Origin: Paenibacillus sp. MZ04-78.2
Lineage (GTDB): Bacteria > Bacillota > Bacilli > Paenibacillales > NBRC-103111
DNA length: 63,900 nucleotides
Assembly (NCBI RefSeq): GCF_024213375.1
Contig: NZ_JANAVJ010000029.1
Location: 1 to 63,900 of the forward strand
Direction of reading: 5' to 3'
Shown here: positions 35,674 to 45,297 of the stretch, one piece after another
How the letters are laid out: every line of letters starts with the position of its first letter
How positions within the stretch are numbered: the first letter of the stretch is position 1
The notes under the pieces: generated by a model
Told to the model about the DNA's origin: nothing
The model's database searches: none
Seen by the model: the letters and a program-made list of their open reading frames with translations, nothing else
Position numbers and translations under genes: made by a program

Positions 35674-36192
35674 ATGCAAAACGAACCGAAAAGCTTTCAT
35701 CTCGTTCCGATGCAGGAAGATCACGGACCCGATGTCTGTACATGGAGTTATCCGACTCCCTACGATTTGTACCATTGGAACTCGTGGGAGCAAATGATTG
35801 CGCGCGGCGAGGAATTCGCCGATCCGCGCATCCGTAAAGCGCAGTACCGGGCCGTGCTTGACGAAGCCGGGGAGCTGTGCGGCTTTGCGCAGTTTTTTCC
35901 GATGGTCGGCGTCACGCGCCTCGGGCTTGGACTGCGGCCGGACTTGTGCGGCCAAGGCAGCGGTGAGGCGTTTGTTCGCGCCATCGTCCGCGAGGCCAAA
36001 CGCAGCGCGCCCGACAACGAAATCGATCTGGAAGTGCTGACGTGGAATCGACGGGCCATCCGAACTTACGAGCGGGCCGGTTTTGTCATCATGGATACGT
36101 ATGAACGCCCGACGCCGGAAGGAACCGGGGAGTTTCACTGCATGGTATGGACGGATACAATGAACAAAGGAGGACAAGACAATGGGGAATAA
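35674..36192 (+). CDS. GNAT family N-acetyltransferase
   Basis: 172 residues with the GNAT core: LGLGLRPDLCGQGSGEAFVR is the acetyl-CoA pyrophosphate loop (Q/RxxGxG/A), followed by LEVLTWNRRAIRTYERAGF. The N-terminal part (WSYPTPYDLYHWNSWEQM) resembles the RimI-like/aminoglycoside-unrelated group; the acceptor is unknown. AGGAGG lies four bases before the ATG. It diverges from sseA, and its end overlaps the start of the broken DinB gene by 11 bases. Confidence 0.86.
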   Translation: MQNEPKSFHLVPMQEDHGPDVCTWSYPTPYDLYHWNSWEQMIARGEEFADPRIRKAQYRAVLDEAGELCGFAQFFPMVGVTRLGLGLRPDLCGQGSGEAFVRAIVREAKRSAPDNEIDLEVLTWNRRAIRTYERAGFVIMDTYERPTPEGTGEFHCMVWTDTMNKGGQDNGE

Positions 36193-36546
36193 CGAACGAC
36201 CGAAGGCCGAACGGCTTGCCGAGTTTCGCGGTTCTACGAGTCGGCAATCGGCAAAATCGCGGAAGGGAAGCCGCTGACGCTGAAGCATCTGGATTTCGAA
36301 GCGTTTAACGCCCGGGCGGCGCAATACGGACGGAATCAATCCGGAGGCAAGCTCGTAGTGGAGCTCATATTATGGCGCAGCCGCCTTGTGGATACGCTGG
36401 AAGGGTTGTCCGAGACGGAATTCCGCCGTTCGTTTCCGGACTTGGACGGCAAACCGTTCGTCATCTCGGAATACATTCCAGATTTCGTCTGGCATGACCG
36501 GCATCATATCGCGCAAATTCGCGAATTTTTGAATCAATCGGGCTAA
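36182..36546 (+). pseudogene. DinB-like protein, one-base frameshift
   Basis: AAAGGAGG and ATG at 36182 open MGNNERPKAERLAEFR, but the frame ends after 31 codons. From about 36228 the next frame continues as FYESAIGKIAEGKPLTLKHL and on to WHDRHHIAQIREFLNQSG, with the HxxxxHxxQI metal motif of DinB/YfiT-type proteins. One missing base near 36225 (CGC-GGT in place of CGC-CGG-T) explains the break. It is either a recent pseudogene or a sequencing error. About 121 residues if restored. Confidence 0.75.
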
Positions 36547-36555
36547 GATCGGAGT

Positions 36556-36771
36556 TCATCGGCGGAACGTCACCATCCGATAATCGATGGCGATCATCGG
36601 GTGATGGTTCATGGCTTCCGCGATGTACGCAATCCGGTTCACAAACGCGATACTGTCTGCGAAGGCGGGGAAGCGGTATTTTCTCACCAGCCACTTCCCC
36701 TCTTCCACCGTCCAGCCCGCAAGGCCGGATAGCTTCGCCTTCACTTCTTCCGCCGTCAGCTTGCTCCCCAT
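36556..36771 (-). CDS. Pterin-4a-carbinolamine dehydratase, C-terminally short
   Basis: 71 residues. The family's opening (LTAEEVKAKLSGLAGWTVEE), FVNRIAYIAEAMNHHPMI (the catalytic HH) and IDYRMVT are present, but the usual last 20 residues (L-T-T-H-x-x-G-G-L-T block) are absent: the frame stops right after VTFRR. The third catalytic histidine sits earlier, so residual activity is conceivable, yet truncation is likely. It ends nine bases from the broken DinB gene, suggesting a shared deletion or junction. Confidence 0.75.
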   Translation of the reverse strand: MGSKLTAEEVKAKLSGLAGWTVEEGKWLVRKYRFPAFADSIAFVNRIAYIAEAMNHHPMIAIDYRMVTFRR

Positions 36772-36786
36772 GCCCTGCCGCCTCCC

Positions 36787-37080
36787 TTATACCAAGCGTA
36801 TGACCCTTGTTAGCGCTTCCCCTTGATCGATGCGAATGACATGCCGCTTCGGGTCGTGCGTGACGGTACAGTCGCCGACGCTCATCTGAGCTTCCGTTCC
36901 GAGCCCGTAAAATAAATCGTCGGCCAGCGTCTTGATGCACTCCATCCGCTCGCCTTCGTTCAATTCGTCCCAGTCCTCGGCCGACATGTCCAGAAACTCG
37001 TGGCACCGTTCGATTTCTTGCAGCGCATTCGTGAAATCGTCGATAATGTCGCGGTATTCCCTGCCGAATTTAATGCCCAT
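36787..37080 (-). CDS. Conserved-looking 97-residue protein, function unknown
   Basis: Acidic, helical, soluble protein (MGIKFGREYRDIIDDFTNAL, EDWDELNEGERMECIKTLAD) with two cysteines and no known domain. It lies 15 bases upstream of the pterin dehydratase on the same strand and may be cotranscribed. Coding likelihood is good from codon use and frame quality; the function is not recognised. Confidence 0.62.
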   Translation of the reverse strand: MGIKFGREYRDIIDDFTNALQEIERCHEFLDMSAEDWDELNEGERMECIKTLADDLFYGLGTEAQMSVGDCTVTHDPKRHVIRIDQGEALTRVIRLV

Positions 37081-37367
37081 CGTTCTCCGCCTTTCCCGTT
37101 GCCACCGTCGTTTCCGCGTATCGGATTCGCCGTGTCCGCAGGTCCATGCTCTCCGAAGAGACGGCGGCTCGCGGCCGGGCGGACGGCAACTGCAATCCTG
37201 TTTGGCAATCCTTTTGACTCATTGTACTCGGAAACCGGACCGCCCGCAACCGCAGACATAAAGCCGTGTACAAGGAAAAAAGTCGAATTTCGGTCTTGAG
37301 CCGACACGCATTTCGATGCAAAATCTGGTACACTATAAGGATAGACTAAAAGGGCGGTGGGCGAAAC

Positions 37368-38969
37368 ATGCTGAAGCTGCAGATTCCGAAAAATCGAATA
37401 AACGAACTGATCGGGCATCTGCGCGACAATTTCGACCCGTCCAGGCTTGAGCGCGGATGGGCTTATTACCACAAGGAACAAGTGGCGGAGCTTGAGCTGA
37501 AGCATGGCGTGGAAGTGCATGCTTTGGTGCGCGGTACGAAGCGCTACGAAGTGATCCTCGATCTGGACCAGTTCCGCAAAAGCGAATGCAGCTGCCCGGA
37601 CGGGGACAACTGCAAGCATATGGCCGCAGTCGCTTTTGCTCTGTACGCGCCGTTCGGCCGTCCGGAGCTGCTGCTGCAGCATCTCAAGCAGTCTATCGCC
37701 GTGCGTTCACGGCAGCAAGCCAAGCAGACGGCAGTCTCCAAGGCTGCGGAGAAGCGGCAGGACCGGTTCGAGCCTCCGGCTCCGGATCATACGCCGGCCC
37801 AGTGGCACAAGTTTTTCGACCAGCAGTTTTACGGCTTTTCCCTTAACCAGCAGCAGTCGATCGAGCTGTTCTACAGCGCAGTCAAGGAAAAGCTGCCGTC
37901 CTACGGCAAAAGCTGGGAGCAGCCGCTGCGGGATCTGTACGCGCTTCATGTGCTGTTCTTCGTGATGCGGAAAATCGAACAATTTTATCAGGAGACGAAA
38001 ACGTCTTACCTTTCTTATTATATTGAAACGGGCTGCCGGACGGTCAGCCGCCAATGTCTGGAGGAGCTTTTGCGGCTTGTGCCCCGGCTCGATGTCGCCC
38101 TGCTGGCGGACAAAGCTTCGGCTTCCTGGAAGGAGACGCTCGGCCTGCTGGCGGAAGCGGCGCTGTCGGGAAAGGAATCGCCTTTGTCGTGGTCTACCGT
38201 ATACCGCAGCATCTGGTGGCGGATGACAAGCTATCCCGTGTGGATGGCGGAGGAGCGCGCCCGGCTGCGGCTCATGCTGGAAGCGTCCGATCTGATGCCG
38301 AGGCGACGGGATGCGCTGCTGCTGGCGGAGGCGCATTTTGCCGTGATCGAAGGCGACGACGACGCGGCGCGGCAGAAGCTCGAAGCGCTGACCAAGCGGG
38401 AAGCGCGAGACTACTTCCTGTATCTGCACCGCTGCTACGAGGAAGAAGCGTGGGACCGAATGCTGGCCTGGCTGCGCTGGCTGCTGCCGGTCGTGCAGCG
38501 GGCCCAGCAGGAGGAGCTGCGGCAGTTTTGCCAATATTGGATGGAGGCGGTGCAGCGGCAGACCGACGACGGCGAGTGGGTGTCGGTCATGGTCGCGCTG
38601 CTGCCGCGGACGTACGGTTTCTATACGGCTTACTTGATGCAGGCGGAGCGCTATAAGGCTTGGATCGACTTGCAGCTCTCGAATCGCGTCTCGCCGCTGG
38701 ATTTGTATTCGCTGGATTTGCAAACGGTCGAAACGCACGACCCGTCGCTGATGCTGCCTCTGTTTCACCAGGCGGTAGAGCGTGGCATCGCGGAGAAAAA
38801 CCGGATAGCCTACAAAAAAGCCGTTCACTTGCTGAAAAAGCTGCACGCCCTGTACACAAAACTGAACCGGTCGAACGACTGGGAAGATTTCATTTACCGG
38901 CTGGCGATGAAATATTCGCGCCTGCGCGCGTTGCAGGAAGAGCTAAGGAAAGGAAAATGGATTCCATGA
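37368..38969 (+). CDS. ywqB: SWIM zinc-finger protein (YwqB-like)
   Basis: 533 residues. The SWIM finger is near residues 72-85 (CSCPDGDNCKHMAAVAFAL: C-x-C-xn-C-x-H); the remaining 430 residues are helical and repeat-like. It is the constant neighbour of SNF2-type ATPases; in B. subtilis ywqB-ywqA form the same pair. Its TGA overlaps an ATG of the next gene (ATGA at 38966-38969), so translation is coupled. A DNA-targeting or protein-bridging role for the ATPase is inferred. Confidence 0.88.
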   Translation: MLKLQIPKNRINELIGHLRDNFDPSRLERGWAYYHKEQVAELELKHGVEVHALVRGTKRYEVILDLDQFRKSECSCPDGDNCKHMAAVAFALYAPFGRPELLLQHLKQSIAVRSRQQAKQTAVSKAAEKRQDRFEPPAPDHTPAQWHKFFDQQFYGFSLNQQQSIELFYSAVKEKLPSYGKSWEQPLRDLYALHVLFFVMRKIEQFYQETKTSYLSYYIETGCRTVSRQCLEELLRLVPRLDVALLADKASASWKETLGLLAEAALSGKESPLSWSTVYRSIWWRMTSYPVWMAEERARLRLMLEASDLMPRRRDALLLAEAHFAVIEGDDDAARQKLEALTKREARDYFLYLHRCYEEEAWDRMLAWLRWLLPVVQRAQQEELRQFCQYWMEAVQRQTDDGEWVSVMVALLPRTYGFYTAYLMQAERYKAWIDLQLSNRVSPLDLYSLDLQTVETHDPSLMLPLFHQAVERGIAEKNRIAYKKAVHLLKKLHALYTKLNRSNDWEDFIYRLAMKYSRLRALQEELRKGKWIP

Positions 38970-41962
38970 CCGATACGGGCCTCACCCACGTCCATGTGCG
39001 CTGGGCGCCGCAGGGCGGCTTCTTCCTATGGGGCGCCCGCTATAACGGCGGCGTCTGCGACGCTTATGATTTGCGGGACTGGCTGTTCGCTTGGCACGAG
39101 CCTTCCTTCTACGGAACGTTCATCGAAGTCGTCGAGTCGCAGAACGTCGAAGGATTGCTGCTGCCTGTGCTGGAAGCGCTTGACTATTTTGCGGCGCCGG
39201 GTATCGTCCGGCACCAGCGGCTCGCCTTCGGCCGCGAGCTGAAAGAGCTGACGCAGCTTGCGCCCTATGTTAAGGAAGCGCTGACGCACGGCCGCTTCAT
39301 GCCGGATTTCGCCAAGTGGAAGGCCGGAGAGCTCGGCTGGAAGCTCCAGCTGCCCGAAGCAGCAGCGGCTTGGTCCGCCTCGCCGGTTGCGCAGCATTGG
39401 CTGGACCAGCTCATTCCGGCGTGGATTCAGGAAGACGGCGTTATGCGCCAGAGTCTGGAGCAGCTGGAACGCTCGTTTCCGCTGCTTGGACGCGGGGGCG
39501 GGCAAGCAGCCGAGCTGTGGATGGACGAAGAGGACTGGCTCATCTCCATCGGCTGGCAGTCCGACGGCACGCCGTTCCGCACGTGCCTGAAGCTCGAAGA
39601 GCCGGCGGAGCCCGGCGGCGCGTGGCCGCTGCACGTCGTGCTGCAGGACCGCAGCGACAAGGACGTGCAGCACGAGGTGGCCCCGTCCGCCGTCGCCGAT
39701 TGGGCCGCGGCGGAGCCGGAATCCGGCGGGACGACCGCGGACGAGGCCGCGAGCGATGCGGCAGGCGGCATAACGGCGCAAGCGAAAGCGCCCGCGGACA
39801 ACGCCGCGGCAGAGACGCTCCCCGCCGAGTGGCGACCGCATCTCGGCCGCGCAGCGCGCGATGCGGCGAAATGGCGGCGCATGCTGCCGTGGCTGGCCGA
39901 GGGCGAAGCCGGGCTGCGCAGCGCGCTGACGCCGGACGAGGCGTGGGACCTGCTGGCCAAAGGCAGCCTGCGCCTGATGGAAGCGGGCTATTCGGTCATC
40001 CTGCCCGCATGGTGGGAACGCATCCGCAAATGGCGTCCGCGCCTCAAAGCGAAGATCAAATCGTCAGTCGGCTCCGGCCCGCAGTCGATGTTCGGCCTGA
40101 ACCAGCTCATGCAGTTCGATTGGAAAATCGCGCTGGGCGACGTCGAGCTGACCGAAGCCGAGTTCCGCGAGCTGCTGGAGCAAAACCGGCGGCTCGTGCA
40201 AATCCACGGGCAGTGGGTACAGCTTGACCCCGTACATCTCGCCCAGCTCCAGCGCGTCATACATCAGGTGGAGAAAAAGCAGGGGTTGTCGTTCCGGGAC
40301 GTGCTAGAGCTTCATCTGCTCGGCTCCAGCGAAGGCGAAGAGGACAAAGACTTCCACCGTACGATCAACATGGAAGTCGAGCTTGACGAGCAGCTTCTGG
40401 AGCTTGTCGATCTGCTCAACCACGCGAAGCGCCCTCCGCTGCTAGAGCCGCCCGACAGCTTCCGCGGCAAGCTGCGGCCGTATCAGGTGGAAGGCATCTC
40501 GTGGCTCGTGTTCTTGCGCGAATGCGGCCTTGGCGGCTGTCTGGCCGACGACATGGGGCTCGGCAAGACGATCCAGATGATCACGTATTTGCTGCACCTC
40601 CGGGAGCAACAGCTGGCCGCCGATACTCAAGCGGCCGATACGGCGCAGACCGGCGGAGCCGCCCCTTCCCTGCTGATCTGCCCGACGTCCGTGCTGGGCA
40701 ACTGGCAGAAGGAGCTGCAGCGCTTCGCGCCGGACCTGCGCGTGCATCTGCATTATGGGCCGGCCCGGGCCAAAGGAAACCGCTTCGTCGAGAGCTGCGG
40801 CGACAGCGACCTCGTGCTGACGACGTACACGCTGTCGCATCTGGACGAGACGGAGCTGGGCTCCGTTTCATGGGAATCGATCTGCCTCGACGAAGCGCAG
40901 AACATTAAGAATGCCTATACGAAACAGGCGCAGTCGATCCGCAAGCTCAACGGGCAGCACCGGATCGCCCTGACCGGGACCCCGATTGAGAACCGGCTGA
41001 CTGAGCTATGGTCGATCTTTGATTTTCTCAACCCGGGCTATCTCGGCACGCTGCGCGATTTCACCCAGCGGTACGTCGGCGCCATCGAGCGTACGCAGGA
41101 CAAGGAGCTGATCGCCAAGGTACAACGGCTGATTCGGCCCTTCCTGCTGCGGCGCGTCAAAAAGGACCCGTCCATTCAGCTCGATCTGCCGGAAAAGTAC
41201 GAGTACAAAACGTACGTCTCGCTAACGGCCGAGCAGGCGACGCTGTACGAGAACTATATTCAAGACATGTTCGAGCGGATCGACAAGCTATCGGCTATGG
41301 AGCGCCGCGGGATGATTCTCGCCGCGCTGACGAAGCTGAAGCAAATCTGCAACCATCCGGCGCTGCTCGCCAAGGATGCCGTCCCGGCTCCGTGGCGCGA
41401 ACGGTCGAACAAGGTCGAACGGCTGCTGGAAATGGTGCAGGAACTGCGGCAGGAAGGCGACAAGTGCCTCATTTTCACCCAATTCGTGGAGACCGGGCAC
41501 TTGCTGCGGCGGGCGCTGGAAGAAGAGTTCGGAGGCAAAGTGCCCTTTCTTCACGGAGGCAGCTCCAAGGCGGAGCGGGACCGCATGATCGAAACGTTCC
41601 AAGGCGAAGCGCCGCCGGAGGAGGACGATTCCGGCATCTTCCTGCTGTCGCTCAAAGCTGGCGGCACCGGACTTAACCTGACCGCGGCGAATCATGTGTT
41701 CCATTTCGACCGCTGGTGGAATCCCGCCGTGGAAAACCAGGCGACGGACCGCGCCTTCCGGATCGGCCAGACGCGCCATGTGCAGGTACACAAATTCGTC
41801 ACGCTGGGGACGCTGGAGGAACGCATTGACGAGATGATCGACAAGAAGCTCGGGCTTAGCCAGCAAATCGTCGGCACCGGCGAACAGTGGATCACCGAGC
41901 TGTCGACGGACGACTTGAGAGAGTTGTTCTCCCTGCGCAGCGAATGGGTGGAGCGCGCCTGA
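38957..41962 (+). CDS. ywqA: SNF2-family DNA-dependent ATPase/helicase (YwqA-like)
   Basis: About 1001 residues. N-terminal half: SNF2-associated region (bacterial DUF3670 type). ATPase lobe 1: GGCLADDMGLGKTIQMI (Walker A), LICPTSVLGNWQKEL, LDEAQNIKN (DEAQ box), ALTGTPIENRLTELWSIFDF. Lobe 2: KCLIFTQFVETGHLLR, FLLSLKAGGTGLNLTAANHV and DRAFRIGQTRHVQVHKF. Such enzymes remodel protein-DNA or RNA polymerase complexes. Start either ATG 38957 (AAGGA seven bases upstream) or ATG 38966 (ATGA overlap with the SWIM gene). A stretch rich in Ala/Glu/Asp at about residues 250-300 is a variable linker. Confidence 0.93.
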   Translation: MDSMTDTGLTHVHVRWAPQGGFFLWGARYNGGVCDAYDLRDWLFAWHEPSFYGTFIEVVESQNVEGLLLPVLEALDYFAAPGIVRHQRLAFGRELKELTQLAPYVKEALTHGRFMPDFAKWKAGELGWKLQLPEAAAAWSASPVAQHWLDQLIPAWIQEDGVMRQSLEQLERSFPLLGRGGGQAAELWMDEEDWLISIGWQSDGTPFRTCLKLEEPAEPGGAWPLHVVLQDRSDKDVQHEVAPSAVADWAAAEPESGGTTADEAASDAAGGITAQAKAPADNAAAETLPAEWRPHLGRAARDAAKWRRMLPWLAEGEAGLRSALTPDEAWDLLAKGSLRLMEAGYSVILPAWWERIRKWRPRLKAKIKSSVGSGPQSMFGLNQLMQFDWKIALGDVELTEAEFRELLEQNRRLVQIHGQWVQLDPVHLAQLQRVIHQVEKKQGLSFRDVLELHLLGSSEGEEDKDFHRTINMEVELDEQLLELVDLLNHAKRPPLLEPPDSFRGKLRPYQVEGISWLVFLRECGLGGCLADDMGLGKTIQMITYLLHLREQQLAADTQAADTAQTGGAAPSLLICPTSVLGNWQKELQRFAPDLRVHLHYGPARAKGNRFVESCGDSDLVLTTYTLSHLDETELGSVSWESICLDEAQNIKNAYTKQAQSIRKLNGQHRIALTGTPIENRLTELWSIFDFLNPGYLGTLRDFTQRYVGAIERTQDKELIAKVQRLIRPFLLRRVKKDPSIQLDLPEKYEYKTYVSLTAEQATLYENYIQDMFERIDKLSAMERRGMILAALTKLKQICNHPALLAKDAVPAPWRERSNKVERLLEMVQELRQEGDKCLIFTQFVETGHLLRRALEEEFGGKVPFLHGGSSKAERDRMIETFQGEAPPEEDDSGIFLLSLKAGGTGLNLTAANHVFHFDRWWNPAVENQATDRAFRIGQTRHVQVHKFVTLGTLEERIDEMIDKKLGLSQQIVGTGEQWITELSTDDLRELFSLRSEWVERA

Positions 41963-42214
41963 GCCGCTCCGCCGTTCGCCGCCCAGGCAGGCGTCTCCTC
42001 TACCGGACCATCTAATGCGGCGCACCTCATCGGAATCAAGCAAGGACGCCAGCTCCAGCATGCGGCTTGAAGACGCGCCTCCTTCCCCTTTTCTCTCACT
42101 TCCTGACATCCTTCGACTCACGCTGACATAAGCTTCCCTTTTCGGCGAAACAACAATAAATTTTTGCGTTCCGGCTCGAAAAAGCACCGTTCGTTATAAA
42201 GGATTTACCCTGCT

Positions 42215-42223
42215 TTTGTCGAA
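42215..42223 (+). promoter_or_regulatory. Candidate Spo0A box before the hybrid kinase
   Basis: TTTGTCGAA, an exact match to the core Spo0A-binding sequence, lies 48 bases before the start of the hybrid kinase in an otherwise featureless 300-base gap (41963-42270). A nine-base match can occur by chance, so this is suggestive only. Confidence 0.35.
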
Positions 42224-42270
42224 CTAGGAACGTACAAAAAATGTCTACATACCGAGAAGGTGGCTCCGCC

Positions 42271-45192
42271 ATGAACATGACACGCTCAAAAATTTCACTC
42301 GGTTACGTTATCATCGTCGTTTTCCTGCTCGTGATGATCAGCGTCTCCAGCTTTGTCGCATCCTCCAGTACGGAAAAGGAATTGAACAGAATCGTTAACG
42401 AAGTGATTCCGCTAAACATTTTGGCCGAAAGCTTACTGGCCGACCTGGTCAATATGGAATCCGGGCTGCGGGGCTACGAAGTGACGCAAGACGAGAAATA
42501 CTTGGAGCCCTACGATTTCGGCAAAGCCCAGATGCAGGACGACCTGCTTGCTATGGCAGCGCTCCAAAAAACATACCCCGGCCTGCGCAGTGTCATGGAA
42601 GGCGATGCCCTTCCGCAAATTCAGCGGCTGCAGGAGCATTATTCCAGCCAAATCGAGTTGATTCGCGCCGGGAAACTGCCCGATGCGATCAAGCGGGTGT
42701 CTATGGGCAAAAACCAGATGGACCGCTTTCGCCAAATTCATACGAAGCTGACCGCCGAGATCGATCTCATTGCAACGGAAGCGTATACATCGGCTCGAAC
42801 CGCAGATAAACGGGGGCGTGTCATCGTTTTGATTGGAGGCGGGATCGCCATTATCGTCGGCCTGTTCTCACTCTTTCTCTTCAACCGGGCCAATCGGGCG
42901 GAAGCGGCGCTGCGCAAAAGCGAGGAAACGTACCGGTTCATGGCGGAAAGCTTAGAGGTGCAGAACGAAGAGATCGTTGCCCAGCAGGAGGAGCAGGAAG
43001 CGACGCTGGAGAAGCTATCGCAGCGCGAGCTGGAACTGGAGGCCATCAGCAGCTATCAGGAAAAGCTGGCCGGGTCGACGGACATAGCCGACTTTTTGAA
43101 CGCTTCCCTCCCGGCGCTGCTGGAAACGCTGCAGCTCGACGCGGCTCTGCTTGTCTTGAAAACGGCGGGTGGCGACGGGACGGAAGCGGCTTATCAGGTC
43201 GCCTATTCCATCGGCTATCCGTCGACGCTGCCCGCCATGCTGGAAAGCGAGCTGTTCGGCATGGCGCGGCGCGTCCTGAAGGAGAAAATGCCGCTGGAGA
43301 GCGTGCGTCAAGCCACCGCGCAGGAAGGCGGCTTCCATCAAAGCATCACCCACGCGATAGACCGGTATTATCCGCTGTTCAACGATGAGCATGAATCGAC
43401 CGGCTTCCTGCTGCTGACCGGATATCTAGCATCGCCGGACGAGCAAAAAACGCGGCTGGCCAAAGGGCTCATCCGCCAATTCGGACTTGCCTTCCTGTCA
43501 CAGCAAATGAACGAGGAGCGCCACCGTCAATCCGCCCGTCTGGAGGCGCTCTACGAGCAGCTTCAACAAGAGAAAGCAGCCATGAAGGAGCAGCGCGACC
43601 TGATCAACAACATCCTCGAATCGACCCACGAGGGCATGATGATGTGCGACGCTTCAGGGAAGCTGATGTTTTTCAACCATCGCATGCACGATTTCCTCCG
43701 GCTGAGCGGACGCACCGGCGAGTCGATCGACGAGATCAGTCAGGAGTTGCTCGATAGCTCGCCAAGCTTCGCCCGCGTTTCCCAATCGATCCGCAGTCTG
43801 CTGCGCGGCAACTCGAACAAGCTGACGGAGCGCTTCTCCTTCACCGACGGGGAGGACCAGCAAAGATATGTGGAGCTGTACGCTATCCGAATGATGGTCG
43901 AACGCCACGGCGAGGAGCTCGGCTTCCTGTTCGTGTTCCGTGACCGGACCGAGGAAGAAAAAGCCGACGAAATGAAAAACGAATTCATCAGCATCGTCTC
44001 GCACGAGCTGCGGACGCCGCTTGCGAGCGTCCTCGGTTTCATCGAGATTTTGCTTCATCGCCAGCTTACGCCGGAGAAGCAGCAGCGTTACCTGCAAACC
44101 GTCTATAAAGAGGCGACCCGGCTTTCGGCGCTGATCAACGACTTTTTGGATCTGCAGCGGATGGAATCCGGCAAGCAAATTTATCATTTTGCCCCGGTGG
44201 AGCTGGGAGGGTTGCTGCAAGAGGTGGTCGAGCAATGGCAGGGCAAGCAAAGCCACGACATCTCGCTGCAGCTGCCGCAGCATGAAGTATGGGTGCGCGG
44301 CGATGCGGACCGGTTGAAGCAGGTGGCGCACAATCTGCTCAGCAACGCGATCAAGTATTCGCCTCAGGCGGACCGCGTCGATCTGACGCTCCGGCAGGAT
44401 GGCCAAGCCGTACAATTTCTGATCCAGGATTACGGACTCGGCATCCCGGAGGAAGCCAAGGATAAGCTGTTCTCCAAATTTTACCGCGTCGACAATTCCG
44501 ACCGCAGGCAGATTGGCGGAACGGGCCTCGGACTATCCATCGTGCGGGAAATCGTCGAAGGACACGAAGGGACAGTCGCATTCGAATCGGAGATGGGCGC
44601 AGGTACGACCTTCACGGTGACGCTTCAAGCTTACCGGGTCGGAACGGCGGACAACAGCATTATGATTTTGGAGGATGACGATAATTTGGCGAAGCTGATT
44701 CAAATAGCGCTCGCCAAGCTGCATATCCCGACGATGCACGTTCGTTCGGCCGAGGAAGGTGTTCTCGCCCTGCACCGGATCGAAGAGGGCGGTCCGAGAC
44801 TGTGTATCGTGGACATTCATTTGGAGGGAACGAAGAACGGCTGGAATTTCATCGGCGAGCTGTATCGCCATCCGAAGTTTTACCGGACCCCGGTGATCGT
44901 ATCCACGGCTCTGGAGCCACCGCAGGATTATCATGAGAGGGATATCGAGAAGTTTTTGCGCAAGCCGTTCTCGATGGATAAGCTGCTCCAGGTGGCCGAA
45001 CAGTTGCTTAGCAACACCGATCGGCATCCGGCGTACATTTTCCCGGCGCAGGATGAAAACTTCCTGACCAACACGCTCGCCAAAAACGGCATCGAGGTCG
45101 AAGAGATCACCCGGAAGCCCGATCTGATCGAGATCGAGCCGAAAACGCGCCAGCCTTCCGGCGACGAAGACTCCCGGGCCGGACAGGCCTGA
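42271..45192 (+). CDS. Hybrid sensor histidine kinase with CHASE3, PAS and receiver domains
   Basis: About 973 residues. Domains in order: membrane helix, CHASE3 sensor (about 35-175, NMESGLRGYEVTQDEKYLEP), second membrane helix (LIGGGIAIIVGLFSLFLF), coiled coil, GAF-like region, PAS, HisKA with SHELRTPLASVLGFIEIL, ATPase with NAIKYS, DYGLGIP and GTGLGLSIV, then a receiver (ILEDDDNLAKL; phosphoacceptor in LCIVDIHLEGTKNG; lysine in LRKPFSMDK). The receiver lacks an output domain, so phosphate may pass to another protein. ATG at 42271 follows AAGGTGG by seven bases. A Spo0A-box-like site lies upstream. Confidence 0.93.
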   Translation: MNMTRSKISLGYVIIVVFLLVMISVSSFVASSSTEKELNRIVNEVIPLNILAESLLADLVNMESGLRGYEVTQDEKYLEPYDFGKAQMQDDLLAMAALQKTYPGLRSVMEGDALPQIQRLQEHYSSQIELIRAGKLPDAIKRVSMGKNQMDRFRQIHTKLTAEIDLIATEAYTSARTADKRGRVIVLIGGGIAIIVGLFSLFLFNRANRAEAALRKSEETYRFMAESLEVQNEEIVAQQEEQEATLEKLSQRELELEAISSYQEKLAGSTDIADFLNASLPALLETLQLDAALLVLKTAGGDGTEAAYQVAYSIGYPSTLPAMLESELFGMARRVLKEKMPLESVRQATAQEGGFHQSITHAIDRYYPLFNDEHESTGFLLLTGYLASPDEQKTRLAKGLIRQFGLAFLSQQMNEERHRQSARLEALYEQLQQEKAAMKEQRDLINNILESTHEGMMMCDASGKLMFFNHRMHDFLRLSGRTGESIDEISQELLDSSPSFARVSQSIRSLLRGNSNKLTERFSFTDGEDQQRYVELYAIRMMVERHGEELGFLFVFRDRTEEEKADEMKNEFISIVSHELRTPLASVLGFIEILLHRQLTPEKQQRYLQTVYKEATRLSALINDFLDLQRMESGKQIYHFAPVELGGLLQEVVEQWQGKQSHDISLQLPQHEVWVRGDADRLKQVAHNLLSNAIKYSPQADRVDLTLRQDGQAVQFLIQDYGLGIPEEAKDKLFSKFYRVDNSDRRQIGGTGLGLSIVREIVEGHEGTVAFESEMGAGTTFTVTLQAYRVGTADNSIMILEDDDNLAKLIQIALAKLHIPTMHVRSAEEGVLALHRIEEGGPRLCIVDIHLEGTKNGWNFIGELYRHPKFYRTPVIVSTALEPPQDYHERDIEKFLRKPFSMDKLLQVAEQLLSNTDRHPAYIFPAQDENFLTNTLAKNGIEVEEITRKPDLIEIEPKTRQPSGDEDSRAGQA

Positions 45193-45208
45193 TGCCATTC
45201 AGAAGCGC

Positions 45209-45257
45209 AAGACCCCCATTCGGCACTCCGTCAACACGGCGTCCCGGATGGGGGTCT
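45209..45257 (+). terminator. Terminator between the hybrid kinase and galT
   Basis: AAGACCCCCAT (45209-45219) pairs with ATGGGGGTCTT (45248-45258) around a loop with a smaller hairpin; T tract follows, A tract precedes, so it can serve both converging genes. Confidence 0.82.
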
Positions 45258-45297
45258 TTTTAGGTTTCGTCATCACGGGCTGTCTTCCGTTCCCGCC

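Noticed and set aside
37707..38846. 379-codon open frame on the minus strand
   Set aside because: Antisense shadow of the SWIM gene; Arg/Gln/His-rich, no domain.
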